DNA of 64,000 nt from UBA2336 sp965227265 (GTDB taxonomy: Bacteria; Bacteroidota; Bacteroidia; Cytophagales; Cyclobacteriaceae), in the NCBI GenBank assembly GCA_965227265.1, contig OZ245738.1:2418001-2482000 (forward strand), written 5' to 3'. Of the stretch, positions 25,766 through 33,950 are shown one piece after another. The translations under genes and the position numbers were made by a program. Positions within the stretch are counted from its first letter, which is position 1; every line of letters begins with the position of its first letter. A model generated the notes under the pieces. It was not told where the DNA came from. It worked only from the letters and a program-made list of their open reading frames with translations, and made no database searches.

Positions 25766-26617
25766 ATGAGCTTCGAGTCAATTTCCAGTCAAATGAAAAG
25801 TATTGACAGCAGTATTCGACTGTTGGAAAGTCAAATTCATACATTAGAAAATAGTATTACCAGGAAACAAACAGAAGCTAATTCAGTTCTCGCAAAAATT
25901 ACTCGCGAAAAAGACATTAAGAAAGTGGTAAGCTTAAATCGCGACTTGACCTCTAAAGGTGCAGAAATAACTCGTCTAGAAAAAAATCGGAGTATTAAAG
26001 CGAAAGCGTTGGCTGATAAACAAAAGAAAAAAGCTGACCTAAGATCTCAGCTAGTCAAATATGAAAAACAGGAAAGGGAGAACACAAAGCGAGAGCATCG
26101 AGAGATCCTGAGCTTACAGCAAGAAATTACCAGAGAAGTTGAACGACAAAAGTACATCGCTTCCCAAATCACAGAATTGAAACCCCAACAATTAAACATG
26201 GAAGAGAAGGAATACGATGTCTTTATTTCTCATGCTTCAGAAGACAAAGATGAGTTTGTCAGAGAATTTGCAAAGCTACTTCGGCAAAAGGGATTGACTG
26301 TGTGGTACGATGAGTTTGAGTTGAAAATTGGCGACAGTCTGAGGCGAAAGATTGATCTTGGTTTAAAAAATTCCAGATACGGCATAATCGTGTTATCCAA
26401 TCATTTTTTTAAAAAAGAATGGCCACAGAAGGAACTAGACGGGCTTTTCACAAGGGAAGAAGGGGCAATCTTACCTATTTGGCACAAAATCACTAAAGAT
26501 GAAGTTACCTCCTACAGCAGGATGATCGCTGGACTCGTAGCTCTAAATACCTCTATGTTTACGGTTGAAGAGATTGCAGAACAAATTGCTGAAAAAGTAA
26601 AAAAAGAGAGAGAATAA
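25766..26617 (+). CDS. Coiled-coil TIR-domain protein, probable NADase effector
   Basis: The 283-residue protein has an N-terminal coiled coil (about 5-140, with many K/E/Q heptads) and a C-terminal TIR domain (about 148-275; YDVFISHASEDKDEF, WYDEFELKIGDSLRRKID, YGIIVLSNHFFKKEW). Catalytic glutamate E223 in EWPQKEL matches the position of the NADase Glu in SARM1-like TIRs. Bacterial TIR proteins deplete NAD+ or make signal molecules in anti-phage immunity. The partner gene immediately upstream makes a two-gene system likely; its trigger is unknown. Confidence 0.85.
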   Translation: MSFESISSQMKSIDSSIRLLESQIHTLENSITRKQTEANSVLAKITREKDIKKVVSLNRDLTSKGAEITRLEKNRSIKAKALADKQKKKADLRSQLVKYEKQERENTKREHREILSLQQEITREVERQKYIASQITELKPQQLNMEEKEYDVFISHASEDKDEFVREFAKLLRQKGLTVWYDEFELKIGDSLRRKIDLGLKNSRYGIIVLSNHFFKKEWPQKELDGLFTREEGAILPIWHKITKDEVTSYSRMIAGLVALNTSMFTVEEIAEQIAEKVKKERE

Positions 26618-26714
26618 CCTCTCCCTTTTGTGTTTCCCGATGAATAGGAGCCCTCCAATTCATGTCGGGGGATGATGCAGTTTAGGATAAAAATCAATAA
26701 TCAGCCTGAACTAA

Positions 26715-26729
26715 TAGGAGTAACTCCTA
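26715..26729. promoter_or_regulatory. Palindromic operator candidate, copy 2
   Basis: Perfect TAGGAGTAACTCCTA, extended to 17 bp by flanking A and T (26714-26730). It is 41 bp upstream of the ATG of the small gene at 26770. Confidence 0.7.
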
Positions 26730-26769
26730 TGGAATTCACCTTTTTTCTAATTTTTACGTTAAAGCTTTT

Positions 26770-27162
26770 ATGAATTCGATTTACAATTACTGTATCGATG
26801 TAGTTAACCGGGCAAAGCCTATCGAGGATGAGAAAGGCTTATATGATATTGTGAGACGTGTGGCGAGTTATAATGGCCTTTCAGTGGTTGAGCTTAACGA
26901 GATCGAAAGTCTGATTTTGCAAAAAATCCCGTCTGAAGAACTAAAACTTGAACTGACTAAAAGGTTTAGCACAATGAAAAGGACCGCCCTGGAAACATTA
27001 AAAAGAATTGAAGGGGTGAAGGAGCGGAAAGCCCGGGAGAAATCTTTTGAGCGTGAAAGGAATAAACCTGAGCAAGGTAACAAGCTGTGTATAGACTCAA
27101 ATATATTTTCTACAACATGGATAAATGCTGATCCATTAACTCCACCACCTATGGAAGAGTAG
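26770..27162 (+). CDS. Small helical hypothetical protein behind palindrome
   Basis: The 130-residue protein is mainly alpha-helical and highly charged (residues about 55-105 rich in K, R and E), with no signal peptide or known motif. The palindrome 41 bp upstream suggests shared regulation with the genes at 4395, 49257, 51226 and 52087. It is convergent with the NACHT-LRR gene (24 bp between stops). The function is unknown. Confidence 0.6.
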   Translation: MNSIYNYCIDVVNRAKPIEDEKGLYDIVRRVASYNGLSVVELNEIESLILQKIPSEELKLELTKRFSTMKRTALETLKRIEGVKERKAREKSFERERNKPEQGNKLCIDSNIFSTTWINADPLTPPPMEE

Positions 27163-27185
27163 GCATGGCAGTGGATCCGCGAAAA

Positions 27186-29489
27186 TTAGGCCGAATGTTG
27201 ACTGTTGTTCGTGATAGGGTTATAAGATTTACTAAAAACAATCATATTAATTGACTTCTTGGTAGCCTTTAGTTCAGCGAACTTAAAATAGGCGTGTGTG
27301 AAGTTTAAGACTAGTCCGCGTTTTGACTGCTCCAAAAATTCACCATTCGGCATTCTCCAAAATTCCCCGTGTAATTCCCGATTAGTCATTAAAAGTTGCT
27401 TTATTAATTCTATAATAGGTTTATTTATGCCTGCGATTAAATCATATTTCTCATGGTCTGGTTTTTCCAAATTTGTTGGAACATAGGAATATTCGCAATA
27501 TGTGTCTGACACCCAACAATTGTTAAAGATACCTTCGTCACCCTTAGGAAGTTTTATTTTCCCCTTTTGTTTTCTCTTCATCATCCATTCTGTTCTATTC
27601 AAGAACAATTCAAATTCATCATCATGTTTAATAGAAACACCTACAGAAAATTTAGGGACGTAATTTAGCTTTGTATTTGTGACATCTATAGCTTGAAGTC
27701 TCTTGATATTTAAAATGCTCAGTGTTTGTAATGGGTTGTCGCTTAGGTTAATGCTTTCTAAAAATTCGCCCTCTAATGCGAACTGCTGAATGCTATTTTG
27801 ATTTAACTCACAAACCCTGAGTTTGGTAAAATTCCTGATGAAAATTTCATTTAGGCTGTTGCCTGAAATCCTTAAACACTCAAGTTTATGAAAATCATAA
27901 AGTAATTGAGCGTTTGATACTTTATTATAAGATAAGTCCAACTCCTTCAACTCATCTACCAGTTTAAGAAAATGAAGATAGTCGTTCGAGATCTTCAGGT
28001 TTCTCGCGGTGATGCTGGCAACATTCTTATAGCCACAAGCAAGTTGAAAAAGCTTTGCATCCGGTAGATCGATAACTATTTTTGGATTCTTGCTCCCCAA
28101 GCCCTTCTCAAATTTGTACTTGCCACGAATGACCGGATCGGTGGACAGCGCATTCTCACAAAGGCCGCGATATAACCTTTTGGAATATGTAAAACTTTGA
28201 AATCGAAACTTCTTAAGAAATTCAAAGTCGTTAAATGCTTTGACGGCCAGGAAATATTCCAAAATAGATTTATGCGCGAATTTATAGTGTCCATTAGCAT
28301 CCCTCGTAAGAAGAGATTTACTCCTTAACACCAATTCATCCAAGTCAATGCCATTCTCTGTGGCAAAGGGCTTAACCAAATGATGTGAAATCGATAATGA
28401 AGAATCCTGCGAAAAGTTTCCATATAATTTTAGCGCAATCTTTTCGGAAAACTTTTGTAGTTGCATGCGGAACTCAGTTCTGTCACTACTTTTTTTCCGG
28501 TTCGCTTCCCGTTCAATCCATGCTTTAATCAAGAAATGATAAATCTCGTAGATATTACTTAATCCATCTTTAGATTTAATAAGATCATCGATATAACTAA
28601 GGAGCATCGGCCTAACCATTAAGTATGGACTTTCCTTAACAATGCGATAAGCCTTAAAAATCTTTCTTAACTCAAACACCGAGAACTTCTTCCATAGGTA
28701 CTTTCTAATGTCTGTATTGTTAAAAGGTGATAGATATATCTTTTTAAACTTATGATACTCGCCACCTCCTCCACTCCTTCTAATATTAAGTTCGCTGGGT
28801 TCAACCTCCTCAAAAGGGAAAAATTGGGTTCGACACGTAATTAACACAAAACGAAATTTGGATGTCAACTCTATAAGGTGATCGATCCTTTCCATGTAGT
28901 TGGAGGCAGCTTTACCATCTTCATCGAATGCATCGAGTAGTATAACAGCTCTACACTTAACCTCATCTGGAATTGATCGAATGTGATCATCTATCTGAGG
29001 GTTGTTGAGTGGAACCAGAAAGATTTCAAATTTTTTAAAAAGCTTGGTTTTGTATTTATAGTACAGGTTAATAAAGAATGTCGTTTTACCCATACCGGAA
29101 TCAGCCAATATGATGTAGTATTTATTATTGTTCTCCGGATTATTAAGTACATCCAGAAAAAAGGGTATTAATGGTTGCCTCGCTGCGACTGCATGCGTAA
29201 ATGCCGGTTCGTGCTCTAACGATGGGGGTATATTTTGGAACTTAGTATTAACGTAAAATTTGGTAGCATCTCTAATCTCACCGGGCAGGTAAAAGGGATC
29301 AAAATACTTGGCTTGTCTTGTTATGAAAAACCATGTTTTGATTCTTATCCAAGCAGGCTTTACAAAGTTTAAAATGAAAACGATGAGCGCACAAACAACA
29401 ATATCTACGATCCAAGGAGCTAAATCGACTCCGTGTTGCTTTAAGCTTTCTGTAATCGTGTCACGGAACAAAAGATAAAAATCAAGCAT
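27186..29489 (-). CDS. Membrane-anchored NACHT-type STAND NTPase with leucine-rich repeats
   Basis: A transmembrane helix (about 26-42, IVDIVVCALIVFILNFV) precedes a P-loop NTPase: Walker A at 129-136 (ADSGMGKT), Walker B at about 182-191 (VILLDAFDED, NACHT-like acidic extension) and a sensor-1-type LITCRTQFF. The winged-helix part ends with a YKFAHKSILEYFLA motif typical of NACHT proteins. The C-terminal third (about 470-620) carries leucine-rich repeats (LKELDLSYNKVS, LECLRISGNSL, LESINLSDNPLQ). I chose ATG 29489; earlier starts lie inside a hairpin. The layout matches bacterial NLR-like anti-phage sensors; the membrane helix is the only visible candidate effector. Confidence 0.88.
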   Translation of the reverse strand: MLDFYLLFRDTITESLKQHGVDLAPWIVDIVVCALIVFILNFVKPAWIRIKTWFFITRQAKYFDPFYLPGEIRDATKFYVNTKFQNIPPSLEHEPAFTHAVAARQPLIPFFLDVLNNPENNNKYYIILADSGMGKTTFFINLYYKYKTKLFKKFEIFLVPLNNPQIDDHIRSIPDEVKCRAVILLDAFDEDGKAASNYMERIDHLIELTSKFRFVLITCRTQFFPFEEVEPSELNIRRSGGGGEYHKFKKIYLSPFNNTDIRKYLWKKFSVFELRKIFKAYRIVKESPYLMVRPMLLSYIDDLIKSKDGLSNIYEIYHFLIKAWIEREANRKKSSDRTEFRMQLQKFSEKIALKLYGNFSQDSSLSISHHLVKPFATENGIDLDELVLRSKSLLTRDANGHYKFAHKSILEYFLAVKAFNDFEFLKKFRFQSFTYSKRLYRGLCENALSTDPVIRGKYKFEKGLGSKNPKIVIDLPDAKLFQLACGYKNVASITARNLKISNDYLHFLKLVDELKELDLSYNKVSNAQLLYDFHKLECLRISGNSLNEIFIRNFTKLRVCELNQNSIQQFALEGEFLESINLSDNPLQTLSILNIKRLQAIDVTNTKLNYVPKFSVGVSIKHDDEFELFLNRTEWMMKRKQKGKIKLPKGDEGIFNNCWVSDTYCEYSYVPTNLEKPDHEKYDLIAGINKPIIELIKQLLMTNRELHGEFWRMPNGEFLEQSKRGLVLNFTHAYFKFAELKATKKSINMIVFSKSYNPITNNSQHSA

Positions 29490-29527
29490 ATTTACGGAGA
29501 ATTTTATTGTACGGCCCGAAAGAACAA

Positions 29528-29563
29528 AGCCCATCCGCAACTCCAAGAGTTGTCAGATGGGCT
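29528..29563 (-). terminator. Strong two-part hairpin upstream of NACHT gene
   Basis: AGCCCATC (29528-29535) pairs with GATGGGCT (29556-29563), and an inner CAACTC/GAGTTG stem stacks on it. On the minus strand a T-rich TTTGTTCTTT follows, so it can stop leftward transcription from the 29.8-32.4 kb genes or act as an attenuator in the leader of the NACHT gene. Confidence 0.6.
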
Positions 29564-29594
29564 CAGTTAAAATTAGCAAAATTCTTGATTCAAT

Positions 29595-29807
29595 ATGGCG
29601 GACTTCTGCTCTATTTGTGAACCGGATTTTTTTGATATCAACCTGACGGAGATCGCGCTTGAACTCGATCCCGGACGCTCGGAGAGCTTTATTTGCGAAG
29701 GGTGCAATTTGCGGGCGGTGTTCAAGAACGAATCAAATGCGCTGTACCTGGGAAGGCTGGTTGACGGTGAACTCGTCCTGGAACCTATTCATATTGAAGA
29801 TCTCTAA
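29595..29807 (+). CDS. Small zinc-ribbon-like protein (70 aa)
   Basis: The protein has two CxxC pairs (CSICEPD near residue 5, CEGCNL near residue 34) that could bind one zinc ion, an acidic middle segment (DINLTEIALELDPG) and a beta-rich end. No function is known. It converges on the gene at 29804, sharing four bases at the stops. Confidence 0.55.
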   Translation: MADFCSICEPDFFDINLTEIALELDPGRSESFICEGCNLRAVFKNESNALYLGRLVDGELVLEPIHIEDL

Positions 29808-30106
29808 TTCGGTTCTACAAGATAAACATGCAGTGACTTCGGGGTGACGAGGAACTTATAGTCATTTTGCCATTTGATCTGAAACTGCGAATACACAGTC
29901 TTCAGTTCGTTGAACTTGTCAATGTCAGGATTGGGGCATTGCAGTTCTCTGCAGAGTAATTTCATTTTTGTTTTCCGTTCTATATAGTAAAACAAATCAA
30001 CACGGGCATGAAGGTCCTGTGTCTGCATTCCCTGTTCAAGTAATTTCAGAATTGTATTGACCTCTGTAAGGATTTCTATGCAGTCGGGTTGAGGTTCAGG
30101 TATCAC
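29804..30106 (-). CDS. Small helical protein, paralogue of the 44151 gene
   Basis: The 100-residue helical protein shares a core with the protein at 44151-44480: DLHARVDLFYYIERKTKMKLL here and KVHARINQFYYMQKVTELQVL there, at similar positions. Both end in an aromatic, charged stretch. No family name is known to me. Its ATG overlaps the stop region of the small gene at 30096, so the two are probably co-translated. Confidence 0.55.
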   Translation of the reverse strand: MIPEPQPDCIEILTEVNTILKLLEQGMQTQDLHARVDLFYYIERKTKMKLLCRELQCPNPDIDKFNELKTVYSQFQIKWQNDYKFLVTPKSLHVYLVEPN

Positions 30107-30269
30107 TTGTGTTCATCTTTAACTGCCTGGCGAGTGCGCGTGCTTTTGCGGGAGTTATTGCGTTTGGTAAAACTTCCGGCCTGGGAATAGATTCAAGCAA
30201 GTTATTCACAGCCCGCGAGTGATTAAAGCCCATTCCGGTAATGATTTGTTTTGCTTTTTCCTGGTTCAT
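30096..30269 (-). CDS. Small hypothetical protein (57 aa)
   Basis: An ATG at 30267-30269 opens a 57-codon frame ending in TGA at 30096-30098. The product has a compact helical look (QEKAKQIITGMGFNHSRAVNNLL, ITPAKARALARQLK). It overlaps the next gene's start by 11 bp. Coupled position and sensible composition support it, but length alone would not. Confidence 0.5.
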   Translation of the reverse strand: MNQEKAKQIITGMGFNHSRAVNNLLESIPRPEVLPNAITPAKARALARQLKMNTSDT

Positions 30270-30302
30270 ACGATATGTTTTAGTCGCCTTAGTCCGATTT
30301 AT

Positions 30303-32423
30303 TCATTCTTCAGAATTGCTTTCGGCAGTTATACTTGTAATTGCAGTAGCACGGTGAGCTTCGAGGCCTGCATCAAGAAATTTTCGGAACTCGCCCGGGT
30401 TGTAGTTTGCTCCGCGAGGCGGCACGAGGACTCTTCCTTCTTCACTTAGGAGGACATAGTATGGCTGTGAATTTGTATTGAATACAGAAGCCTGAAAGTC
30501 ACTCCACTTGTTACCGATGGTAACGAGCTTTTTACCACTGTAATCCGAAACGATTTGTTCTGCATCGGGTAATTCTGTTTTGTCGTCCACATATAGTTGA
30601 ATCAGGACGTAGTCATCGCGTAATACAGAAAATACTTCTGGTTCGGGCCAGACAGTTGCTTCCATCTTGCGACAATTGACGCATGCATGACCGGTAAAAT
30701 CGATCAATACGGGTTTCCTGTTTTGCTTTGCAAATGCTAATCCTTCCTCGTAATCAAAAAATGCATCAAGCCCGTTTGGTGACTTGAATACATCGGCATG
30801 TTTTTTTTGGACAACAGCTTTGCTTCCGGGCCCACTCCGTCTGAGCGGGTCGGAAGCGAACTTATCCAGACCCATAGTGAGAGACAGGTCGAAGTCCTGC
30901 GTATGTTGCGGAGGCAAAAACGCAGCAACTGTTTTTAATGGCGCACCCCATAAACCCGGTATCAGATACAATGCGAATGCAAGTGTACAGATGGAAAGAA
31001 ACAACCGACCTACGGATAATTTTTCTATTGCGCTATCGTGAATGAATTTGATCTTACCCATCAGGTAGAATCCTAACATTCCGAAAATGACGATCCACAG
31101 TACAAGAAATACTTCACGATCAAACCAGTTCCAGTGATAGGCAAGATCAACGTTCGAGAGAAATTTTAACGCCAGCGCAAGTTCAAGAAACCCGAGGGTC
31201 ACCTTCACACTGTTGAGCCAGCCGCCTGACTTAGGCAAGGCCGTCAGCCATGATGGGAACATGGAGAATAATGTAAAGGGCAATGCAAGCGCGACAGAGA
31301 AACCAAGCATGCCAATTGTTGGCCCGACATAATTTCCTGTTGATGATGCCTCCACAAGCAAGGTGCCGATAATCGGGCCCGTACATGAGAATGAAACCAG
31401 CACCAGCGCTAATGCAGCGAAAGCAACCCCAAGCCCCGAGCTGCCAGATTTCGCATCAATCTTATTTGCCCATGAGGACGGTAATGTGATTTCGAACGCG
31501 CCTAAAAAGGAGGCTGCAAAAACAACCAGCAGCGCAAAGAACAACAGGTTAACAATGCCATTGGTTGAAATATCATTGAGCGCATCAGATCCAAATGCAA
31601 CTGTGACAACTAAACCCAACACTACATAAATGAGTATAATGGAAAGTCCGAAGAACATTGAAAGTAAAACGGAGCCCTGGCGTATTTGACCCTGTTTTGA
31701 AAACATGCCAACCGTGAAGGGAATCATTGGAAAGATACAGGGCATCAGGAGTGCAGCCAGCCCGCCAAGAAAGCCAGCGATGAAAATGGACCAAAGGCCA
31801 AGTTGTGGCTTTGCAATCTCAATGATTGGCTGTACAGAACTTTGCAGTAGCTGAGCCTTCTCCACTTTCTCAGGACTTTGATTATCATTGCCTTTCTTCT
31901 GTTCAGATTGCTCCGGAACCGTCTGCTTCGGCTGACCGGATTGTGGCTTGACCTTTATATAATCCTTAACATTTACAGCAATGTTGAACCGGATCGTTTC
32001 CGGTAGTAGACATTCAACTTTTGTACAGACCATGAAGGTAACAGAGCCTTTAACGACTGTGGTGGGTGCATAGACTTTGATTTTTTGTTTAAAGACTGCT
32101 GAGCGTTCATACCAGCGAACTTTAATTTCGAATGTTGAATCGTATGAATCAATTGGATTATCGCCTTCCAATGCTTTGCCAGCCAACGTGTAATCCTGAG
32201 AAGTTTCAAATTCAAAGACCGTTGGTGCCGGGCCTTCACCTCCCAGGTGCTGAGAGTAAATATGCCAGCCTTCCTCAAGGATGGCCACGAACTGCAATTC
32301 AGCTTCTCCATTTTTCAGTTCCGCTGATTCGAAATGCCACTGCGTGGGTTTTTTGATTTGCGCCTTCGCATGCAGTACAAGGCATAGCATCAAAGGAAAA
32401 AAGAGTTTAATTTTACAGTTCAC
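30303..32423 (-). CDS. dsbD: Thiol:disulfide interchange protein DsbD-like
   Basis: The 706-residue protein begins with a signal peptide and an N-terminal beta-sandwich (about 25-150, DsbD-alpha/DUF255-like). The hydrophobic core (about 210-490) holds about eight transmembrane helices with the first-helix motif LAALLMPCIFPMIPFTVGMF and FSCTGPIIG, whose cysteines relay electrons. A thioredoxin domain with HACVNCRKM (near residue 580) closes it. It moves electrons from cytoplasmic thioredoxin to periplasmic partners. Start is GTG at 32423. It follows a TlpA-like gene, which is a plausible partner. Confidence 0.92.
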   Translation of the reverse strand: MNCKIKLFFPLMLCLVLHAKAQIKKPTQWHFESAELKNGEAELQFVAILEEGWHIYSQHLGGEGPAPTVFEFETSQDYTLAGKALEGDNPIDSYDSTFEIKVRWYERSAVFKQKIKVYAPTTVVKGSVTFMVCTKVECLLPETIRFNIAVNVKDYIKVKPQSGQPKQTVPEQSEQKKGNDNQSPEKVEKAQLLQSSVQPIIEIAKPQLGLWSIFIAGFLGGLAALLMPCIFPMIPFTVGMFSKQGQIRQGSVLLSMFFGLSIILIYVVLGLVVTVAFGSDALNDISTNGIVNLLFFALLVVFAASFLGAFEITLPSSWANKIDAKSGSSGLGVAFAALALVLVSFSCTGPIIGTLLVEASSTGNYVGPTIGMLGFSVALALPFTLFSMFPSWLTALPKSGGWLNSVKVTLGFLELALALKFLSNVDLAYHWNWFDREVFLVLWIVIFGMLGFYLMGKIKFIHDSAIEKLSVGRLFLSICTLAFALYLIPGLWGAPLKTVAAFLPPQHTQDFDLSLTMGLDKFASDPLRRSGPGSKAVVQKKHADVFKSPNGLDAFFDYEEGLAFAKQNRKPVLIDFTGHACVNCRKMEATVWPEPEVFSVLRDDYVLIQLYVDDKTELPDAEQIVSDYSGKKLVTIGNKWSDFQASVFNTNSQPYYVLLSEEGRVLVPPRGANYNPGEFRKFLDAGLEAHRATAITSITAESNSEE

Positions 32424-32455
32424 GTTTTATTCTTTTCGGGATGATATGTGGAACC

Positions 32456-32492
32456 GAGCAGAGAGGGTCGCGCCTTTCTGCTCAACTTTTTT
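32456..32492. terminator. Hairpin between TlpA-like and dsbD genes
   Basis: GAGCAGA (32456-32462) pairs with TCTGCTC (32477-32483). The plus strand continues AACTTTTTTTC. In the direction of the genes (minus) there is no T tract after the stem, so it may act as an mRNA-processing or attenuation element rather than a terminator. Confidence 0.4.
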
Positions 32493-32505
32493 TCTTTAGT
32501 GTTTT

Positions 32506-33873
32506 CTATGGTTTGTCGGAAATTACCAACACCTTGAACTCACGCACACCTGGAACAAATTCAAACCCAAGCTCTTTGTAAACCCGCTGAATGTCGGCCC
32601 AATCTGTTGAACTTATCTTAATATCGACATCAATGTTGTCCTTAAAACCACTTTCATTAATGATCACCGGAACCTTCCCGTTCTTCTCCCAATAATTTAC
32701 ATACGAGAGGGTCGATTCAAAAAATTTTTCCACAGGCAGGTTTGTTGCCCTGAACGATGAGTGATCAACTTTCGTGTCCAGCGTACCGCCTTTCGTTACC
32801 AGTTGTTTTGCCTTAGCACTAGCAACTATTTTTAAGTACGGAAGCTTTCGGGTTTCAAGGCGCGCATTATATCCAAAATATCGCTCCAGATCATTCTGCA
32901 TGCTATTCATTACATACGCTGGTGTAACACGTTCCACAGGCATAACCAGGCTGTACCAATAATGACCAGACATATTTTTTGCACTTGCAGTAAATAGCGA
33001 AGTATCACGCAAGTGAAACTCTATCTTTGGATGTACCTCGTTATAGATTGAATTGCCATAACCCCATTGAAGCCAGCTCGTAAAAGCCACCCGGTATAAT
33101 TCCTTAAGTGACGCAACAACCTCGTACACCTGTCTTTTACCATCACTTGTGCCCAAGGCACCCGGAGCAGATAAGGGGCTGTTATAAAAGAAGTGTTCAG
33201 GGGTACCGGGAATATACTCGGTGATAAGCGAGCGGTACCTGAATACTGAATCATACTTGTCTCCACCTCCATTACCATTGACAAGAAATGGAATCTTTAA
33301 ATCATATTTTTTTAATGCCTCTTTTGCATAGTAGCTGTGTGAGTGATCTGTGAAGGAAAATGTTTTACGCTGAAGAAAGGCATCGATGTTCTCTGATGTT
33401 AAATCGGTACCAGGAGTTATTGCCTTAACGATTCCATTGTCATCAATCCAAATTAAGTGGGGAGCTCCGTTGGGAACGAAACTATTATACATCGGGAAAT
33501 TAAATGCATAGGCAAATTTCAAACTCTGCTTTACTTTAAAGTTTTCAAACATTGTACGGATGCCATCTTCCTCTGTTCCTACCAGAACAATGTCCAGCTT
33601 GTCTTTATATGATTCATGCAGCTTGTTCAGCTTCGGAAAGCTTTGTACACACGATACACATCCTTTGTTCCAGAAATCAATGATTAGAAATCGTCCCTTG
33701 AAATCATTGGAACTCATTTTTAATTTCTTAAAATTTCCGATGTCTGAAAGTATAAACTCCGGAACAGGTTTACCTATTTCTGGTTTCACAGAATTTTCCT
33801 GCGCCCATAACTTTACAAAAGGAAAGTTCAGAACGACAATAATTACAACAACACATTTAAATCGATTTTTCAT
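32506..33873 (-). CDS. TlpA-like thioredoxin protein with DUF3738 tail
   Basis: A signal peptide (about 1-25) is followed by a TlpA/AhpC-TSA thioredoxin domain (about 30-160) with the redox pair C72-x2-C75 in NKGCVSCVQSFPKL. The C-terminal half (about 200-455) resembles DUF3738 (TIGR03435 'soil-associated protein'), with FTSWLQWGYGNSIYNEV-type and TDWADIQRVYKELGFEFV segments. It is probably a periplasmic reductase kept reduced by DsbD, which is encoded next in the same direction. Confidence 0.85.
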   Translation of the reverse strand: MKNRFKCVVVIIVVLNFPFVKLWAQENSVKPEIGKPVPEFILSDIGNFKKLKMSSNDFKGRFLIIDFWNKGCVSCVQSFPKLNKLHESYKDKLDIVLVGTEEDGIRTMFENFKVKQSLKFAYAFNFPMYNSFVPNGAPHLIWIDDNGIVKAITPGTDLTSENIDAFLQRKTFSFTDHSHSYYAKEALKKYDLKIPFLVNGNGGGDKYDSVFRYRSLITEYIPGTPEHFFYNSPLSAPGALGTSDGKRQVYEVVASLKELYRVAFTSWLQWGYGNSIYNEVHPKIEFHLRDTSLFTASAKNMSGHYWYSLVMPVERVTPAYVMNSMQNDLERYFGYNARLETRKLPYLKIVASAKAKQLVTKGGTLDTKVDHSSFRATNLPVEKFFESTLSYVNYWEKNGKVPVIINESGFKDNIDVDIKISSTDWADIQRVYKELGFEFVPGVREFKVLVISDKP

Positions 33874-33950
33874 TCTTTTCGGTTTTTAATTAAAAATTGA
33901 GACGGGATAGCTGATGTCGCGATCATCTTCTCCCGTTTTAGATTATTCAG

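Noticed and set aside
14100..30300. Complete conjugative element
   Set aside because: No relaxase, Tra proteins or integrase is visible; only a replication-type module and cargo, so 'accessory island' is as far as the evidence goes.
32281..32499. Plus-strand frame over the start of dsbD
   Set aside because: Shadow of a well supported gene on the minus strand.
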